Shown here piece after piece: positions 1 to 10,462 of a DNA stretch of 64,000 nucleotides (positions are counted from its first letter, which is position 1; the number at the start of each line of letters is the position of its first letter). The notes beneath the pieces were generated by a model. The model was given only the letters and a program-made list of their open reading frames with translations, did no database searches and had not been told where the DNA came from. This stretch comes from Pseudoalteromonas shioyasakiensis (lineage in GTDB: Bacteria > Pseudomonadota > Gammaproteobacteria > Enterobacterales > Alteromonadaceae), in assembly GCF_019134595.1 (NCBI RefSeq), contig NZ_CP077771.1:835441-899440 (forward strand), written 5' to 3'. The translations under genes were made by a program, and so were the position numbers.

Positions 1-1050
1 AGGAACCCAGTCAAGAATAAGGCCAATATCGGCTTCGTGACATTGCTCGACGAAGTAAACAAAATCTTCAAAGCTGCCATAGCGACTGGTCGGGGCAAAT
101 AATCCAACTGGTTGATAACCCCATGAACCATCAAAAGGGTATTCACTAATTGGCATTAATTGCAGGTGCGTAAAGCCGAGTTCTTTAGTGTAAGGAATAA
201 GATTATCAGCAAGTTCACGCCATGTTAGATAGCGCTCCCCGTCATCTCGTCTTTGCCAAGAACCCGCATGCACTTCATAAATACTGACAGGCGCATCAAC
301 ACTGTTCCGTTTTGCGCGATTTGCTAACGCCTTTTCAGAAAGCTGAATTCCTGTTTTCAGCTTTTGTAGTACTGACGCCGTACCCGGTGCTTGTTGCATC
401 TTAAACGCAAATGGATCGGCTTTATCAAGTACTTCACCGGTCAGAGTGGTGATAGCAAATTTATAGCATTGATGCTCTTTAAGCCCTGGGATAAATAACT
501 CCCATACCCCACTGGCAGGATGAAAACGCATAAAATGACGATTACGCTGCCAATAGTTAAATTCACCAATAACAGATACACTACTGGCATTCGGCGCCCA
601 AACTGTAAAACGAACACCATCAACGCCTTGTTGAGTCACAAAATGTGCACCAAAATGTTGATAAGCATGCTCTAAACTGCCTTCATTAAACAGATACATT
701 GCCTGTTCATCTAAGCTGCTTTCAAAGCTATACTCATCATATTGTTGATGGCTAAATTCATTGCTATAGCTAACATCTAGCTGGTAGTCAGGGTTAGTTT
801 TTGATTTGATATTTGCGATAAATAAATGACTATCACCTTGTTGCTGCGCAACGATTTTTTCTGTACCAAGCAGAACCGAAACACAGCTTGCGCCAGGCAA
901 AAAGCAACGAATTTCATAGCTTGAATCGCCACTTTTATGCGCTCCAAGAAAGCTGAAAGGATCTCTAAAACAACCACTGGCTAATGCATCTATTTGTTTT
1001 TGATAAATAACAGGTTGTGCACTTTGCTCTTGACGAACACGACTTCGCAT
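1..1050 (-). CDS. glgB: 1,4-alpha-glucan branching enzyme, N-terminal 350 codons (cut by window edge)
   Basis: The reading frame runs open from an ATG at 1050 to the left window edge, so the C-terminal half, including the catalytic residues, lies outside. The visible part has a CBM48-like N-terminal segment (FRDPFSFLGAHK near residue 30), a second CBM48 (VRFTVWAPNASSVSVIGEFN, then the W.R..H.M motif) and the opening of the GH13 barrel (YEVHAGSW, ELGFTHLQLMPISEYPFDGSWGY), which is the GlgB order. GlgB creates alpha-1,6 branches in glycogen. The start codon overlaps the malQ stop in a TAATG junction, so the two are probably translationally coupled in one glycogen/maltodextrin operon. Base composition looks like the neighbours. 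Confidence 0.95.
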   Translation of the reverse strand, partial: MRSRVRQEQSAQPVIYQKQIDALASGCFRDPFSFLGAHKSGDSSYEIRCFLPGASCVSVLLGTEKIVAQQQGDSHLFIANIKSKTNPDYQLDVSYSNEFSHQQYDEYSFESSLDEQAMYLFNEGSLEHAYQHFGAHFVTQQGVDGVRFTVWAPNASSVSVIGEFNYWQRNRHFMRFHPASGVWELFIPGLKEHQCYKFAITTLTGEVLDKADPFAFKMQQAPGTASVLQKLKTGIQLSEKALANRAKRNSVDAPVSIYEVHAGSWQRRDDGERYLTWRELADNLIPYTKELGFTHLQLMPISEYPFDGSWGYQPVGLFAPTSRYGSFEDFVYFVEQCHEADIGLILDWVP

Positions 1051-3029
1051 TATTGATTCCTTATCGAAATTAAATTGGCTAAGAATGACTGTTGCGCTTC
1101 GATAATCTGCGCCGCTGGACGCGACAATGAACGCCGCCAATTTGGGTACTCTTTATCAGTACCGGGGATATTTACAGGCAGTATTTGCTGATCTAAGTCA
1201 TCTATTTGAATAGTAAATAGCTTTGCTGGTGCTGCCGCTAATGAGGATGCCAACGCTCCATAAACCTTAAAGGCATCTGTTTCTAACGATAAATGCTGGT
1301 TTGACTCTCGTGCGATAAAATTAAGCATACGATGCTTTTCAATGTTTCTCGCATCAAATTGAGCCCGAGTTTGCTCATCATCAAGCAAACCATATTGTTG
1401 TTTAATCGTAATATCATGGCCAATCCACCAGCCTTTGAATGGTGGTACGTCATGATTGGCTATCATTAGTAGACTATGAGGAGCAAAATGCTCAGCCGCT
1501 AAAAACTCGCCTTGATGATCTTTTTCAAAGTAAAACAACCCGTTTGAATAGATTGCACTTGCTTTTAGTGCTTCACGCACTTCATTAGGTACAACACCTA
1601 AATCTTCGCCAATCACCACACATTGATTAATGTGAGATTCAATCTTTAGAATTGCTAATAATTGCTCAAAGGGATAATAGACATAACAGCCATCTTGCTG
1701 GGAATTATTTTCAAAACACCACCAAAGTCGGCGTATCGCCATAACGTGGTCAATTCTAAGACCACCAACATCTTCCATATTGGCGCGGATAAGTGAGCGA
1801 TAAAAAGCAAAGTTGTCTTTACTTAACTTTTGTGGATTGAGTGCCGGCAAGCCCCAGTTCTGACCATGTTCAGCCCAAGGATCTGGCGGAGCTCCAACAT
1901 GTGCATTTTCTGCAAATAGCTCATTTTGGCTCTTAAACTCACTGCCATCACCTGCACAGCCAACAGCTAAGTCATTTATAAGGCCAATTGCCATACCACA
2001 ATCACGGGCAGCTTGCTGGCAGATATTTAATTGAAGGTGAGCTTGCCATTGTAAGTAGCTTGCATAATCACGGTCCCCAACCAACATGGTCGACAGGCTA
2101 TGTTTATGGGTTTCACAAAAACGAGTGAACTGCTGTTTTCGCTCTGCTGAAGCGAATTCACAAAAGTGCTGATACAAGAGACTAAACACTTGGTACTTGA
2201 AATCACTTACCGAAGTGTAATCAATGTAAGGTGCACTATTTTGGGGCTTATCTGCCAATAATTTATCAAGTGCATTATTATTTTTGGCGTCTTCGCATAA
2301 TGACACAGCAATATACAGCGGGTTCAATAATGCTCGGCTATTTGGACTATAAGGACTTGCTCGCTCGGGGCTGTGTTCAAACAGTAAATGCAGCGGATTA
2401 AGTAACACATAATCCATATTTCGAGTTGCTGCTGATTTAATAAGCTTTGTTAAATCAGCGAAGTCACCAATTCCTAACCCTGCTTCATTGCATAAGCTAT
2501 AAAGCTGAATCGATAAGCCTAAACGCTTTTTGTCATCAATAGAGAAGCTTTCTTTAGGTGTGATCCATAGCTGACTGTGAGATTGCTGATCTGCCACAGT
2601 TATGAGCGCATCATGATAACCAATTGGCATTTCAGGAACTGGCAATGCAAGCTCAAGATAACGAATACCGTTTAGACCATAATCACCAAGAACGGCTAAA
2701 CCTTGTAAGTTTTCACAAGTAAAATGAATATCAAGCGAAGGCACGCTTAGAGTACATGAGCGTGTTAGCAAACGTTCATCAACGCGTACTTTCAAAATTG
2801 GATGGTGTGCCTCAATAATGCTTGTATGAGGCAACAAGTTCAGCCATGTACCTGCATCTAATGCAAAATTAAGTTGGTTAATTGCATCAGTATCTTGAGT
2901 ATCTACACCACAACAACTAAGCGCTTGCATGCGTGTACTTTCATCGAAAATAACATGCTCACCGGTGTATTTGGTATATTCATAGCCTATGCCATGCAGG
3001 TAATATAACTGCGAAAGTGACTGCATCAA
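1050..3029 (-). CDS. malQ: 4-alpha-glucanotransferase (amylomaltase)
   Basis: This 659-residue GH77 enzyme transfers alpha-1,4-glucan segments between maltodextrins in the cytoplasm. An N-terminal beta-sandwich-like region (about residues 1-150) precedes the barrel. Visible GH77 marks are LSIQLYSLCNEAGLGIGDFADL, the donor-loop region SPYSPNSRALLNPLYI, the nucleophile region GLRIDHVMAIRRLWW, the acid/base region VVIGEDLGVVPNEVREAL and ANHDVPPFKGWW. Length is normal for the long bacterial MalQ type. It sits five bases downstream of the CBM48 gene and overlaps glgB by one base, so the three genes look like one transcript read leftward. Confidence 0.95.
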   Translation of the reverse strand: MMQSLSQLYYLHGIGYEYTKYTGEHVIFDESTRMQALSCCGVDTQDTDAINQLNFALDAGTWLNLLPHTSIIEAHHPILKVRVDERLLTRSCTLSVPSLDIHFTCENLQGLAVLGDYGLNGIRYLELALPVPEMPIGYHDALITVADQQSHSQLWITPKESFSIDDKKRLGLSIQLYSLCNEAGLGIGDFADLTKLIKSAATRNMDYVLLNPLHLLFEHSPERASPYSPNSRALLNPLYIAVSLCEDAKNNNALDKLLADKPQNSAPYIDYTSVSDFKYQVFSLLYQHFCEFASAERKQQFTRFCETHKHSLSTMLVGDRDYASYLQWQAHLQLNICQQAARDCGMAIGLINDLAVGCAGDGSEFKSQNELFAENAHVGAPPDPWAEHGQNWGLPALNPQKLSKDNFAFYRSLIRANMEDVGGLRIDHVMAIRRLWWCFENNSQQDGCYVYYPFEQLLAILKIESHINQCVVIGEDLGVVPNEVREALKASAIYSNGLFYFEKDHQGEFLAAEHFAPHSLLMIANHDVPPFKGWWIGHDITIKQQYGLLDDEQTRAQFDARNIEKHRMLNFIARESNQHLSLETDAFKVYGALASSLAAAPAKLFTIQIDDLDQQILPVNIPGTDKEYPNWRRSLSRPAAQIIEAQQSFLANLISIRNQ

Positions 3030-3034
3030 AACAC

Positions 3035-3334
3035 CTAAGCGCGTTGGGTATTAACAATGCTGTTATCAGTACCAAAACCATTAGGAATATAACCATCAGC
3101 TTGGTGATCGTTGTCCCATGTTTCGCCATTGATTAAGTAACGGAAGTGAAATTCTTGATCAAGCGGTAAGCGCTGTTTGCATTTGAACACTTGTTCTTTT
3201 TTATTAAACTTCATAGGCACTGGCTGCCAATCTGTGAACTCTGCAACTAATTGCACATCATCAGCGTCAGGGTGTTGGAATTCAAAGGTAACTTCTGTTT
3301 CGTCTTTAGTTTTAAAAAAACGTTTACTTAGCAT
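3035..3334 (-). CDS. small CBM48 (isoamylase N-terminal/AMPK-like) glycogen-binding protein
   Basis: A stand-alone CBM48 domain of 99 residues: F...DADDVQLVAEFTDWQPVPMKF, then a charged beta-hairpin and FHFRYLINGETWDND, matching the glycogen-binding module found in branching enzymes and AMPK beta. There is no catalytic domain. I chose the ATG at 3334 because GGAG lies six bases upstream (3341-3344); the open frame extends to a TTG at 3355 without a comparable ribosome site. It is the first gene of the leftward malQ-glgB group, so a role in binding or recruiting to alpha-glucan is inferred. The C-terminus (DNHQADGYIPNGFGTDNS) resembles the end of such modules. Confidence 0.85.
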   Translation of the reverse strand: MLSKRFFKTKDETEVTFEFQHPDADDVQLVAEFTDWQPVPMKFNKKEQVFKCKQRLPLDQEFHFRYLINGETWDNDHQADGYIPNGFGTDNSIVNTQRA

Positions 3335-4459
3335 AGTGGGCTCCAATTCAACCAATTGGTAAATTAATCCTTGCCACAGTACCGCATTCGACGACTCATT
3401 TAGCGGAAGCTGTGCGCTCCAGGTTTCATGACTTGTTTACTAAAACGTCAAGTTGTATCTAGTAAACCAAACCTATATTTACGCATTATGACAGTGCAAC
3501 TGTACATTTTTCGCACCACCATAGTGCATAAAACACACAAAAGCTACAACAATCATATTGCTGTATTGTTACGAGCAATAACTGAACCAAGTTGATAATA
3601 AAATATACTTTATTTTCAGTACCTTTTTTATCAGCTATCGTCGCAACTTATAAAAAGTAGATAACAATTTAGGTTGGGTAAAGTGAATAAAATTGAAGTG
3701 ATAAATTAGAGTTAAAACACTAAAAGAAACACTACCTCATTCGGTAACAAATATTACTAATCACTTATTTTAAATAACATATATTTAGTTAAAAAACCTC
3801 GTTAATGACACTAAAAATAGATAAAGAAAACTTTTCACCGTTGACCATCTACAGTATTCACATCAATAAATTCAAAAAAAACGTTTTTAACCTTTAAAAC
3901 CAACCGCCAATTAAAAACCTAATTAACGTTTTTAAAAATTATCCCAATACAAATGTAAAAACAATAAGTATAAAAGCGTAAATATAAATTAAACAACCAA
4001 CCCAGAAAAGAAGAGAAAACGCTACTTTTTAGCTGTGTAATAGCTCGTTTTTCTTACAGTCACATTTATTTGGAATAGTCTTTATTTTTGAAAGTAACAA
4101 ATTTACAAATCACTAATCACAAACAAAAAAAACAATAAACCACTGTTTTAAATTTAAATATCAAAAATCAAAGTCACCTACTTGCATACAACTAAAAGAA
4201 ACATTAAATCTCTTTCATGTGTTTCTCATTAGTTTATAAAAGCGGTAAAACATAATAAAAAGGTAACAGCCAAGCTATTTTTTATAAATATATCTACCTA
4301 GTTTAATAACACAGGTTACTATGAATTTTCACATTCCGTTATCATCCAAACCCCAAAGTATGAGAAAGGCTTTGTCTATCTCAGTCACACACAATATACT
4401 CACATTATTCACTGGTGAGGTTTTATAGTAAAACAATAACACCATAACGGTAGTAATGT
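3335..4459. other. AT-rich non-coding stretch between divergent transcripts
   Basis: About 1.1 kb between the leftward glucan genes and the rightward GGDEF-EAL gene, without any convincing coding frame. It is strongly A/T-rich. It holds an inverted repeat at 3435-3467 (separate entry), a short palindrome ACCAATTGGT at 3351-3360 and two copies of AACGTTTTTA (3880-3889 and 3925-3934). A 35-codon ATG frame at 4321-4428 lies just before the GGDEF-EAL gene, but nothing in its sequence supports it. The region must contain promoters in both directions; I cannot place them with confidence. Confidence 0.6.
3435..3467. promoter_or_regulatory. inverted repeat upstream of the CBM48-malQ-glgB operon (candidate operator)
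   Basis: Perfect 8-bp arms GTTTACTA (3435-3442) and TAGTAAAC (3460-3467) are separated by 17 bases. The outer flanks also nearly pair (TT before the left arm, CA after the right). On the minus strand a TTGACG hexamer lies in the spacer, about 120 bases before the CBM48 start, so the dyad may overlap a promoter. No regulator can be named from the sequence. Confidence 0.35.
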
Positions 4460-6385
4460 ATGACCAATGCTCTTCGAACTTTATCAATAAGTATTATAAC
4501 TTTAATTGCTTTTATATACGGCTTAAATATCTTTTTGACTAAACAGGTCAATGATTTGATGTACGCGCCAAAAGGCTTAGAACTTCATACTTTCTCAGGT
4601 ACAGATGTCACTGTGATAGCGGCGCCTTGGTATAACCTCGTTTTAAGTGGTCAGCATTTAGTTTACGATAATAATATTTCTTATATTGTTATTAATACAA
4701 CAAAAGAGTCAGTTGTAACCGCTACAACTTCAGAACTTATACTCGCAACATTATTTTCACCGGTAAACATTATCACTTTAATCTTGTTAGCATTAGCCAT
4801 CAGTTGGTTAGTTAACTTAAGATTCCAAAACAATCATGAGAAATACGCTCTCAAAATGCTAAATACTAAAGCAATTGAGTTACTCAACAGCCTAAATTTA
4901 GCCAGTGAATCAGGTACAAGCAAGCATACGCAACTTGAACAATTGCAATTTAACTTTCAAACACTTACAACCCATATAACTAATTACACACGTGAATCTG
5001 AAGTCAGTATTTATCAAGATAAATTAACTCACTTAATTGACCGACATGCCTATATAGAACATCTTGCCAAACAATTGAGACTTGCTGAGATGGATAAATT
5101 CAGCTGTGCTTTACTATTTATAGATTTAGATGGGTTCAAACAAGTTAATGATTCATTTGGACACAGTTTTGGTGATGATGTCTTAATTCAAGTTGCAACA
5201 CGCTTGAGCAGTGTTTTACGCCATCATAAAATAAGTAATATTTCCCCAATTAGTCAATTAGAACAAAACTTAGCACGCCTTGGAGGTGATGAGTTCTCTA
5301 TTTTCATTAACTTAAAAGATGATAAAGACAAAGCATTAGAGGTTGCACAAAATGTATTGCACGAAATCGAACGTGATTTTGTCTTAGGTAACAAGCTAAT
5401 CAAAATTAGCGCCAGTATAGGTATAGCGGTTTACCCAGATAGTGCATCCACCCCACAAGCATTACTGCAAATGGCTGATGTTGCCATGTACCGAGCCAAA
5501 ACAGATGGTCGTGGAATTTTTAAAGTCTACTCTCCGGAAATGGGTAAAAAGATTAGACGCTATCATTACTTGCTAGAAGAAATGCGTCTTGCTATTGCCA
5601 GCAGCAGTTTTCATATGTCTTTTCAACCTATTGTACATGTGGATGATTGTGCCATTGACTACTTCGAAGCGTTAGTTCGCTGGGATCACCCTGTTGAAGG
5701 CTCAATCACGCCTGACGAGTTTATTCCAATTGCTGAAGAGTCTAATCTGATACTAGAGCTTGGTGATTGGATCATGCTGGAATCATGTAGACAGATGTCG
5801 GCCTGGTATAATGCCGGAATGAAAAAAGTCGCTATTTCCGTGAATATTTCTGGCGTGCAATTAAAGCATTACGATATTTATGAGTGGGTCATGGAGAAAC
5901 TTGCCAAAACAGGGCTGCCTGCAAAAGCATTAATGCTGGAAATAACCGAATCAACCTTAATTAAGGCCAGCAACAAGATCATTCAATCGTTAGAAAAGCT
6001 GAGGGGCGAAGGGATCACCATTGCGATTGATGATTTTGGTACAGGTTTTAGTTCGTTAAGTACCCTCGCAGACTTACCTATCGATGTGATCAAACTCGAT
6101 AAACTGTTTGTTGGGCAAGCTAACGACAACCTTAAATACAATGAAATCATGCATTCAATCAGCGAACTTGGCAGTAAACTTGGTCTGAAAGTAGTGGCCG
6201 AAGGTGTTGAAGAACTCGCTCAATTCGAACTAGTTAAATCGATGGGCATTAACAGTGTTCAAGGCTATCTAGTGAGTCACCCTGAGTCTTCAGTTAATGT
6301 TGGCCATAAAGTATTGCAAGATAACATTAACTTTATGTCTGTTACCGGAACAGGGGTTTGGAATATACAGCAGCCGCTTAAGTAA
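4460..6385 (+). CDS. membrane-anchored GGDEF-EAL c-di-GMP turnover protein
   Basis: A 641-residue protein with a transmembrane helix at about 7-27, a short periplasmic loop and a second helix at about 93-115, then a cytoplasmic linker, a GGDEF domain and an EAL domain. The GGDEF motif is intact at residues 275-279 and the EAL motif is intact at 403-405. Further EAL-domain marks are present: NISGVQL, EITEST, DDFGTGFSSL, IKLDKLFV and VAEGVE. No RxxD inhibitory site is visible just before GGDEF. Both activities could therefore be live, although many such proteins are mainly phosphodiesterases. The small periplasmic loop has no recognised sensor fold. The start is an ATG with a weak ribosome site; a second ATG four bases earlier is out of frame. 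Confidence 0.92.
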   Translation: MTNALRTLSISIITLIAFIYGLNIFLTKQVNDLMYAPKGLELHTFSGTDVTVIAAPWYNLVLSGQHLVYDNNISYIVINTTKESVVTATTSELILATLFSPVNIITLILLALAISWLVNLRFQNNHEKYALKMLNTKAIELLNSLNLASESGTSKHTQLEQLQFNFQTLTTHITNYTRESEVSIYQDKLTHLIDRHAYIEHLAKQLRLAEMDKFSCALLFIDLDGFKQVNDSFGHSFGDDVLIQVATRLSSVLRHHKISNISPISQLEQNLARLGGDEFSIFINLKDDKDKALEVAQNVLHEIERDFVLGNKLIKISASIGIAVYPDSASTPQALLQMADVAMYRAKTDGRGIFKVYSPEMGKKIRRYHYLLEEMRLAIASSSFHMSFQPIVHVDDCAIDYFEALVRWDHPVEGSITPDEFIPIAEESNLILELGDWIMLESCRQMSAWYNAGMKKVAISVNISGVQLKHYDIYEWVMEKLAKTGLPAKALMLEITESTLIKASNKIIQSLEKLRGEGITIAIDDFGTGFSSLSTLADLPIDVIKLDKLFVGQANDNLKYNEIMHSISELGSKLGLKVVAEGVEELAQFELVKSMGINSVQGYLVSHPESSVNVGHKVLQDNINFMSVTGTGVWNIQQPLK

Positions 6386-6424
6386 GTTATAATAATCACA
6401 TTATTCAAAGCCACTTCCTTGTTA

Positions 6425-7348
6425 ATGTTAAAAAAAAGCTTACTTACGGTTTTTATCTTGTCAGTCACCATTATTGGAGTACTGGTTGGCTCTTCTATCT
6501 ATACCCTTTACAGCAAAAAGCGTTTAACTGTGGATCCAAAACTGAGAGAAATCTCCGGTATTGAATTCGATAAATTTAATCGACTTTGGGCTATTAACGA
6601 CAGTGGCGACCTACCTAAGCTTTATCGCCTTAATGAAGATGGCTCAATAGCAAAAGAAATTTTAGTTACCAATGCTAAAAACATTGACTGGGAAGACATG
6701 ACACAAAACAAATTTGGTCATTTCTTCTTAGGGGACTTTGGCAATAATAAAAATGATAGAAAATGGTTAACCATTTATAAAATAGAAAACCCTATCGACA
6801 TCAAAAGCGATACCACAGAAGCTGAGATAATCAAGTTTACTTACCCAGAAATGGATGGCAGCCCTATTCAACCAGACCAACGTAATTTTGATTTAGAGGC
6901 TTTTGTAGCGCTTGGCCGACACCTTTATTTATTTACCAAAAATCGTACTGAACCATTCGATGGAATCACAAAAGTGTATAAAGTTGGCGATCATGCAGCT
7001 AACTTTGATGCACAATTAATAGATTCGTTTCAAACTTGCACTACAATGGAGAAACTTTGCTGGATTACATCTGCGGCTCTTAGCCCTGATAGAACCAAGT
7101 TAGTTCTTCTTGATTCCACCAGCATTTGGCTTTTTGAAAACTACCAAGGCGATAAGTTTTTTTCTGGGGATGTATCACGGATTGATTTAGGCATTGTTAC
7201 GCAAAAAGAAGCAATCACTTTTTACGATGACAATACGATTGTGTTTACAGACGAAGAGTTTAAAGGCATTGGCGGTAATGCCTATGTTATAAAACTAGAT
7301 GAAATCGAAAAGAAAGTCATTCGCAAAGCGCCCAAAACCAATCAATGA
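6425..7348 (+). CDS. membrane-anchored/periplasmic beta-propeller-like protein of unknown function
   Basis: About 307 residues with an N-terminal hydrophobic segment (KKSLLTVFILSVTIIGVLVG) that should anchor or export it. The rest carries repeated strand-rich units with motifs such as GIEFDKFNRLWAINDSGD, DWEDM, LGDFGNN, NFDLEAFV and AALSPDRTKLVLLD, resembling NHL/phytase-like propellers that appear in many marine bacteria as uncharacterised proteins. I cannot assign an activity. The frame opens at a TTG (6419); the ATG two codons later (6425) is taken as start. It follows the GGDEF-EAL gene closely on the same strand and may be co-transcribed. Confidence 0.7.
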   Translation: MLKKSLLTVFILSVTIIGVLVGSSIYTLYSKKRLTVDPKLREISGIEFDKFNRLWAINDSGDLPKLYRLNEDGSIAKEILVTNAKNIDWEDMTQNKFGHFFLGDFGNNKNDRKWLTIYKIENPIDIKSDTTEAEIIKFTYPEMDGSPIQPDQRNFDLEAFVALGRHLYLFTKNRTEPFDGITKVYKVGDHAANFDAQLIDSFQTCTTMEKLCWITSAALSPDRTKLVLLDSTSIWLFENYQGDKFFSGDVSRIDLGIVTQKEAITFYDDNTIVFTDEEFKGIGGNAYVIKLDEIEKKVIRKAPKTNQ

Positions 7349-7357
7349 CTGAGTGCG

Positions 7358-8506
7358 TTATTTAGAGAGCGCTTTTTCGATATCTACACCTAATATCAGC
7401 ACTCCCATGTGCTGATTTTCCTTATCAAATATGGGCACACTAAACTGTACCTGAAAGTGTTTAGTCGACTCATCGAACTCCACTGTATCAATATAATAGT
7501 CATCATCTTGCTGGTACATATTTAAATATTTGGCTTCATCACCCTGCCAATAGTCAGTTGTGACTTCACTAATAATGACATTTTTACCTTGTTTATCGGT
7601 GACTATTATTTCTGTAATAACACCTTGCATCTGCTTTTGCCATACTTGTAAGAATTGTGAACCTTCAAGTTTTAAGTAGCGCTCTGCCAGTATAGGTGTA
7701 TTGTCACGAACTTGTTGTGCCCACTGATGATCAAGCTGATCGAGGTCTTGCTGCGCGAGCGGTTGCCGATTACTTTTAATAACTGCTTGTTGCACCTGTT
7801 CTGAATTAGCTAATTGCTGTATTTTTTCTAAAAGCCCTTGCACTAAAGTAAGTTTTTCAATTTTTGACAACACAAAAGGGCTTTGTGAGCAGCTGCTTAT
7901 GTGGCTGTTAAAGGCATTTAAAAAGTCAGGAAACTCCTCAAGCGTTTTATTTGCAGCAAATAAGCCCAAAGGTACATAACGATAGAATGTTTGTGTGTAT
8001 TCATCAGGCTTTATTTGTAACTGTACAGCATTGAATTCAAACTCTTCTAAATCAAGCAAAATTCTATCTACCCGCTGCTTTTTAAATACTTTTATAAGCT
8101 CTTGGGTGGTATTGACTTCGACTTCAATTTTCCGATTGGTTAATTGATACCAATCCGCCTGATGACTCCCTCTTACGACGCCATAACGAAGATCGTGTTT
8201 GGCTATTGAAGCCGAATCTACATGGGTAAACCAGTACCAGTTTTCTAAAAACATCGGTGCTGAGAGCTCACCATATTGCTGCATTTGTGACAACAGGTTC
8301 GCAGTAAAATAACCATCAAGACGATTTAGCTGCACTTCTCTTTTTGCCCTTAACCAAGGTAGCTTCTGTAACTTAAATGGCACATTGATTTGCTTAAAAA
8401 TACATTCAACATGCGTAATTGCATTGTTCGGTGCGTTAATTGGCAGGTTAGTACCCAACTGAAAAGGCTGAGCTACTGTAAGAGAAAGCAATAATGAAGC
8501 AAGCAT
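7358..8506 (-). CDS. solute-binding-like protein fused to a PDC/Cache-type sensor domain
   Basis: 382 residues with a signal peptide (MLASLLLSLTVAQ). Residues about 15-225 resemble an amino-acid-type (SBP_bac_3-like) periplasmic binding domain: FKLQKLPWLRAKREVQLNRLDGYF, GVVRGS, VDRILLDLEEFEF. The C-terminal third looks like a PDC/Cache module: ITEIIVTDKQGKNVIIS, TDYWQGDEAKYLN, VPIFDKENQHMGVLILGVDI. No transmembrane helix or output domain follows, so it would be a free periplasmic ligand-binding protein that needs a partner. It converges on the propeller gene with a gap of only nine bases. Function is inferred from fold resemblance only. Confidence 0.7.
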   Translation of the reverse strand: MLASLLLSLTVAQPFQLGTNLPINAPNNAITHVECIFKQINVPFKLQKLPWLRAKREVQLNRLDGYFTANLLSQMQQYGELSAPMFLENWYWFTHVDSASIAKHDLRYGVVRGSHQADWYQLTNRKIEVEVNTTQELIKVFKKQRVDRILLDLEEFEFNAVQLQIKPDEYTQTFYRYVPLGLFAANKTLEEFPDFLNAFNSHISSCSQSPFVLSKIEKLTLVQGLLEKIQQLANSEQVQQAVIKSNRQPLAQQDLDQLDHQWAQQVRDNTPILAERYLKLEGSQFLQVWQKQMQGVITEIIVTDKQGKNVIISEVTTDYWQGDEAKYLNMYQQDDDYYIDTVEFDESTKHFQVQFSVPIFDKENQHMGVLILGVDIEKALSK

Positions 8507-8577
8507 ATAAACAAGCCTAAATAACTAACGAATTACAATTATTATAGACAATAGAGTCGGTTTTACCTGATATAGGG

Positions 8578-9048
8578 TTAACGCTTAAACTTCGTTTCTA
8601 AAATCACTGACGACGTTGTTCGCTCAACGCCATCTAAATTACCAATGTCATCTAATAGGTGGCTTAACTTTTCAAGGTTTTGCGCTTGCACAACAGCAAT
8701 CAAATCAAATTCACCGCTAATTGCGTAGAGCTGTGAAATAGCATCAATCTGCTTTAGTTCAAGATTCGTTTTGGTTGTCAGTTTTTGTTTCACTTTAATC
8801 GAAACGTGGGCCGATACCATTTGGCTCAAATAGGCATCACCATAGTCTACGCTGTAGCCTTTGATCACCCCGGTTTCTTCTAATTTTAGCATTCGGCTTT
8901 GAACAGTTGAGCGCGATAAATTAAGCGCTCTCGCTAGGTCAGAAATACTTGCACGCGCGTTGGTTCTTAAGATAGCTAATAGTTTTTCATCTTGTGAAGT
9001 TATCACTTTGACTACTCTTTTCGTTAATTTGCTTTTTATTTTAGTCAT
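8578..9048 (-). CDS. Lrp/AsnC-family transcriptional regulator
   Basis: 156 residues: an N-terminal winged helix-turn-helix (DEKLLAILRTNARASISDLARALNLSRSTVQSRMLKLEETGVIKGYSV) and a C-terminal RAM ligand-binding domain (VKQKLTTKTNLELKQIDAISQLYAISGEFDLIAVVQA). The C-terminal segment LDGVERTTSSVILETKFKR is the usual Lrp ending. It is transcribed divergently from the arginine succinyltransferase genes, with a shared 150-base upstream region, so it is the natural candidate regulator of that operon, responding to arginine or a related amino acid. The effector is inference from context. Confidence 0.92.
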   Translation of the reverse strand: MTKIKSKLTKRVVKVITSQDEKLLAILRTNARASISDLARALNLSRSTVQSRMLKLEETGVIKGYSVDYGDAYLSQMVSAHVSIKVKQKLTTKTNLELKQIDAISQLYAISGEFDLIAVVQAQNLEKLSHLLDDIGNLDGVERTTSSVILETKFKR

Positions 9049-9093
9049 TTTTCACAAAATAGCACTGCAAATTTAAGTCCCTAACCCAGATAA

Positions 9094-9117
9094 TAAGAAA
9101 AATAGATAAGAAAAATA
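9094..9117. promoter_or_regulatory. direct repeat in the Lrp-astC divergent promoter region
   Basis: Two copies of TAAGAAAAATA start at 9094 and 9107, 13 bases apart, within the shared upstream region of the Lrp-type regulator and astC. The A-rich phasing is compatible with binding of an Lrp-like octamer, but no established consensus is matched. Confidence 0.25.
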
Positions 9118-9201
9118 ATCTCATCGTGCTTAATTAGGCAGGAACGGCTTAACTGACCTACTTTTTGCAATTTAACTTTTTTCATACTAAGCCAGATTTA
9201 G

Positions 9202-10416
<1,215 letters not shown>

Positions 10417-10423
10417 TCCTAGT

Positions 10424-10448
10424 TGGCGCATGCTTTAAGCATGCGCCA
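10424..10448 (+). other. strong intercistronic hairpin between astC and astA
   Basis: A perfect 11-bp stem (TGGCGCATGCT paired with AGCATGCGCCA) with a TTA loop ends just before the astA ribosome site. No T-run follows, so it is unlikely to be a full terminator; it more likely stabilises or divides the mRNA between astC and astA. Confidence 0.7.
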
Positions 10449-10462
10449 TTGGAGTGCACTTA

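Noticed and set aside
4321..4428. 35-codon frame before the GGDEF-EAL gene
   Set aside because: Only a weak ribosome site and no protein-like features; likely chance.
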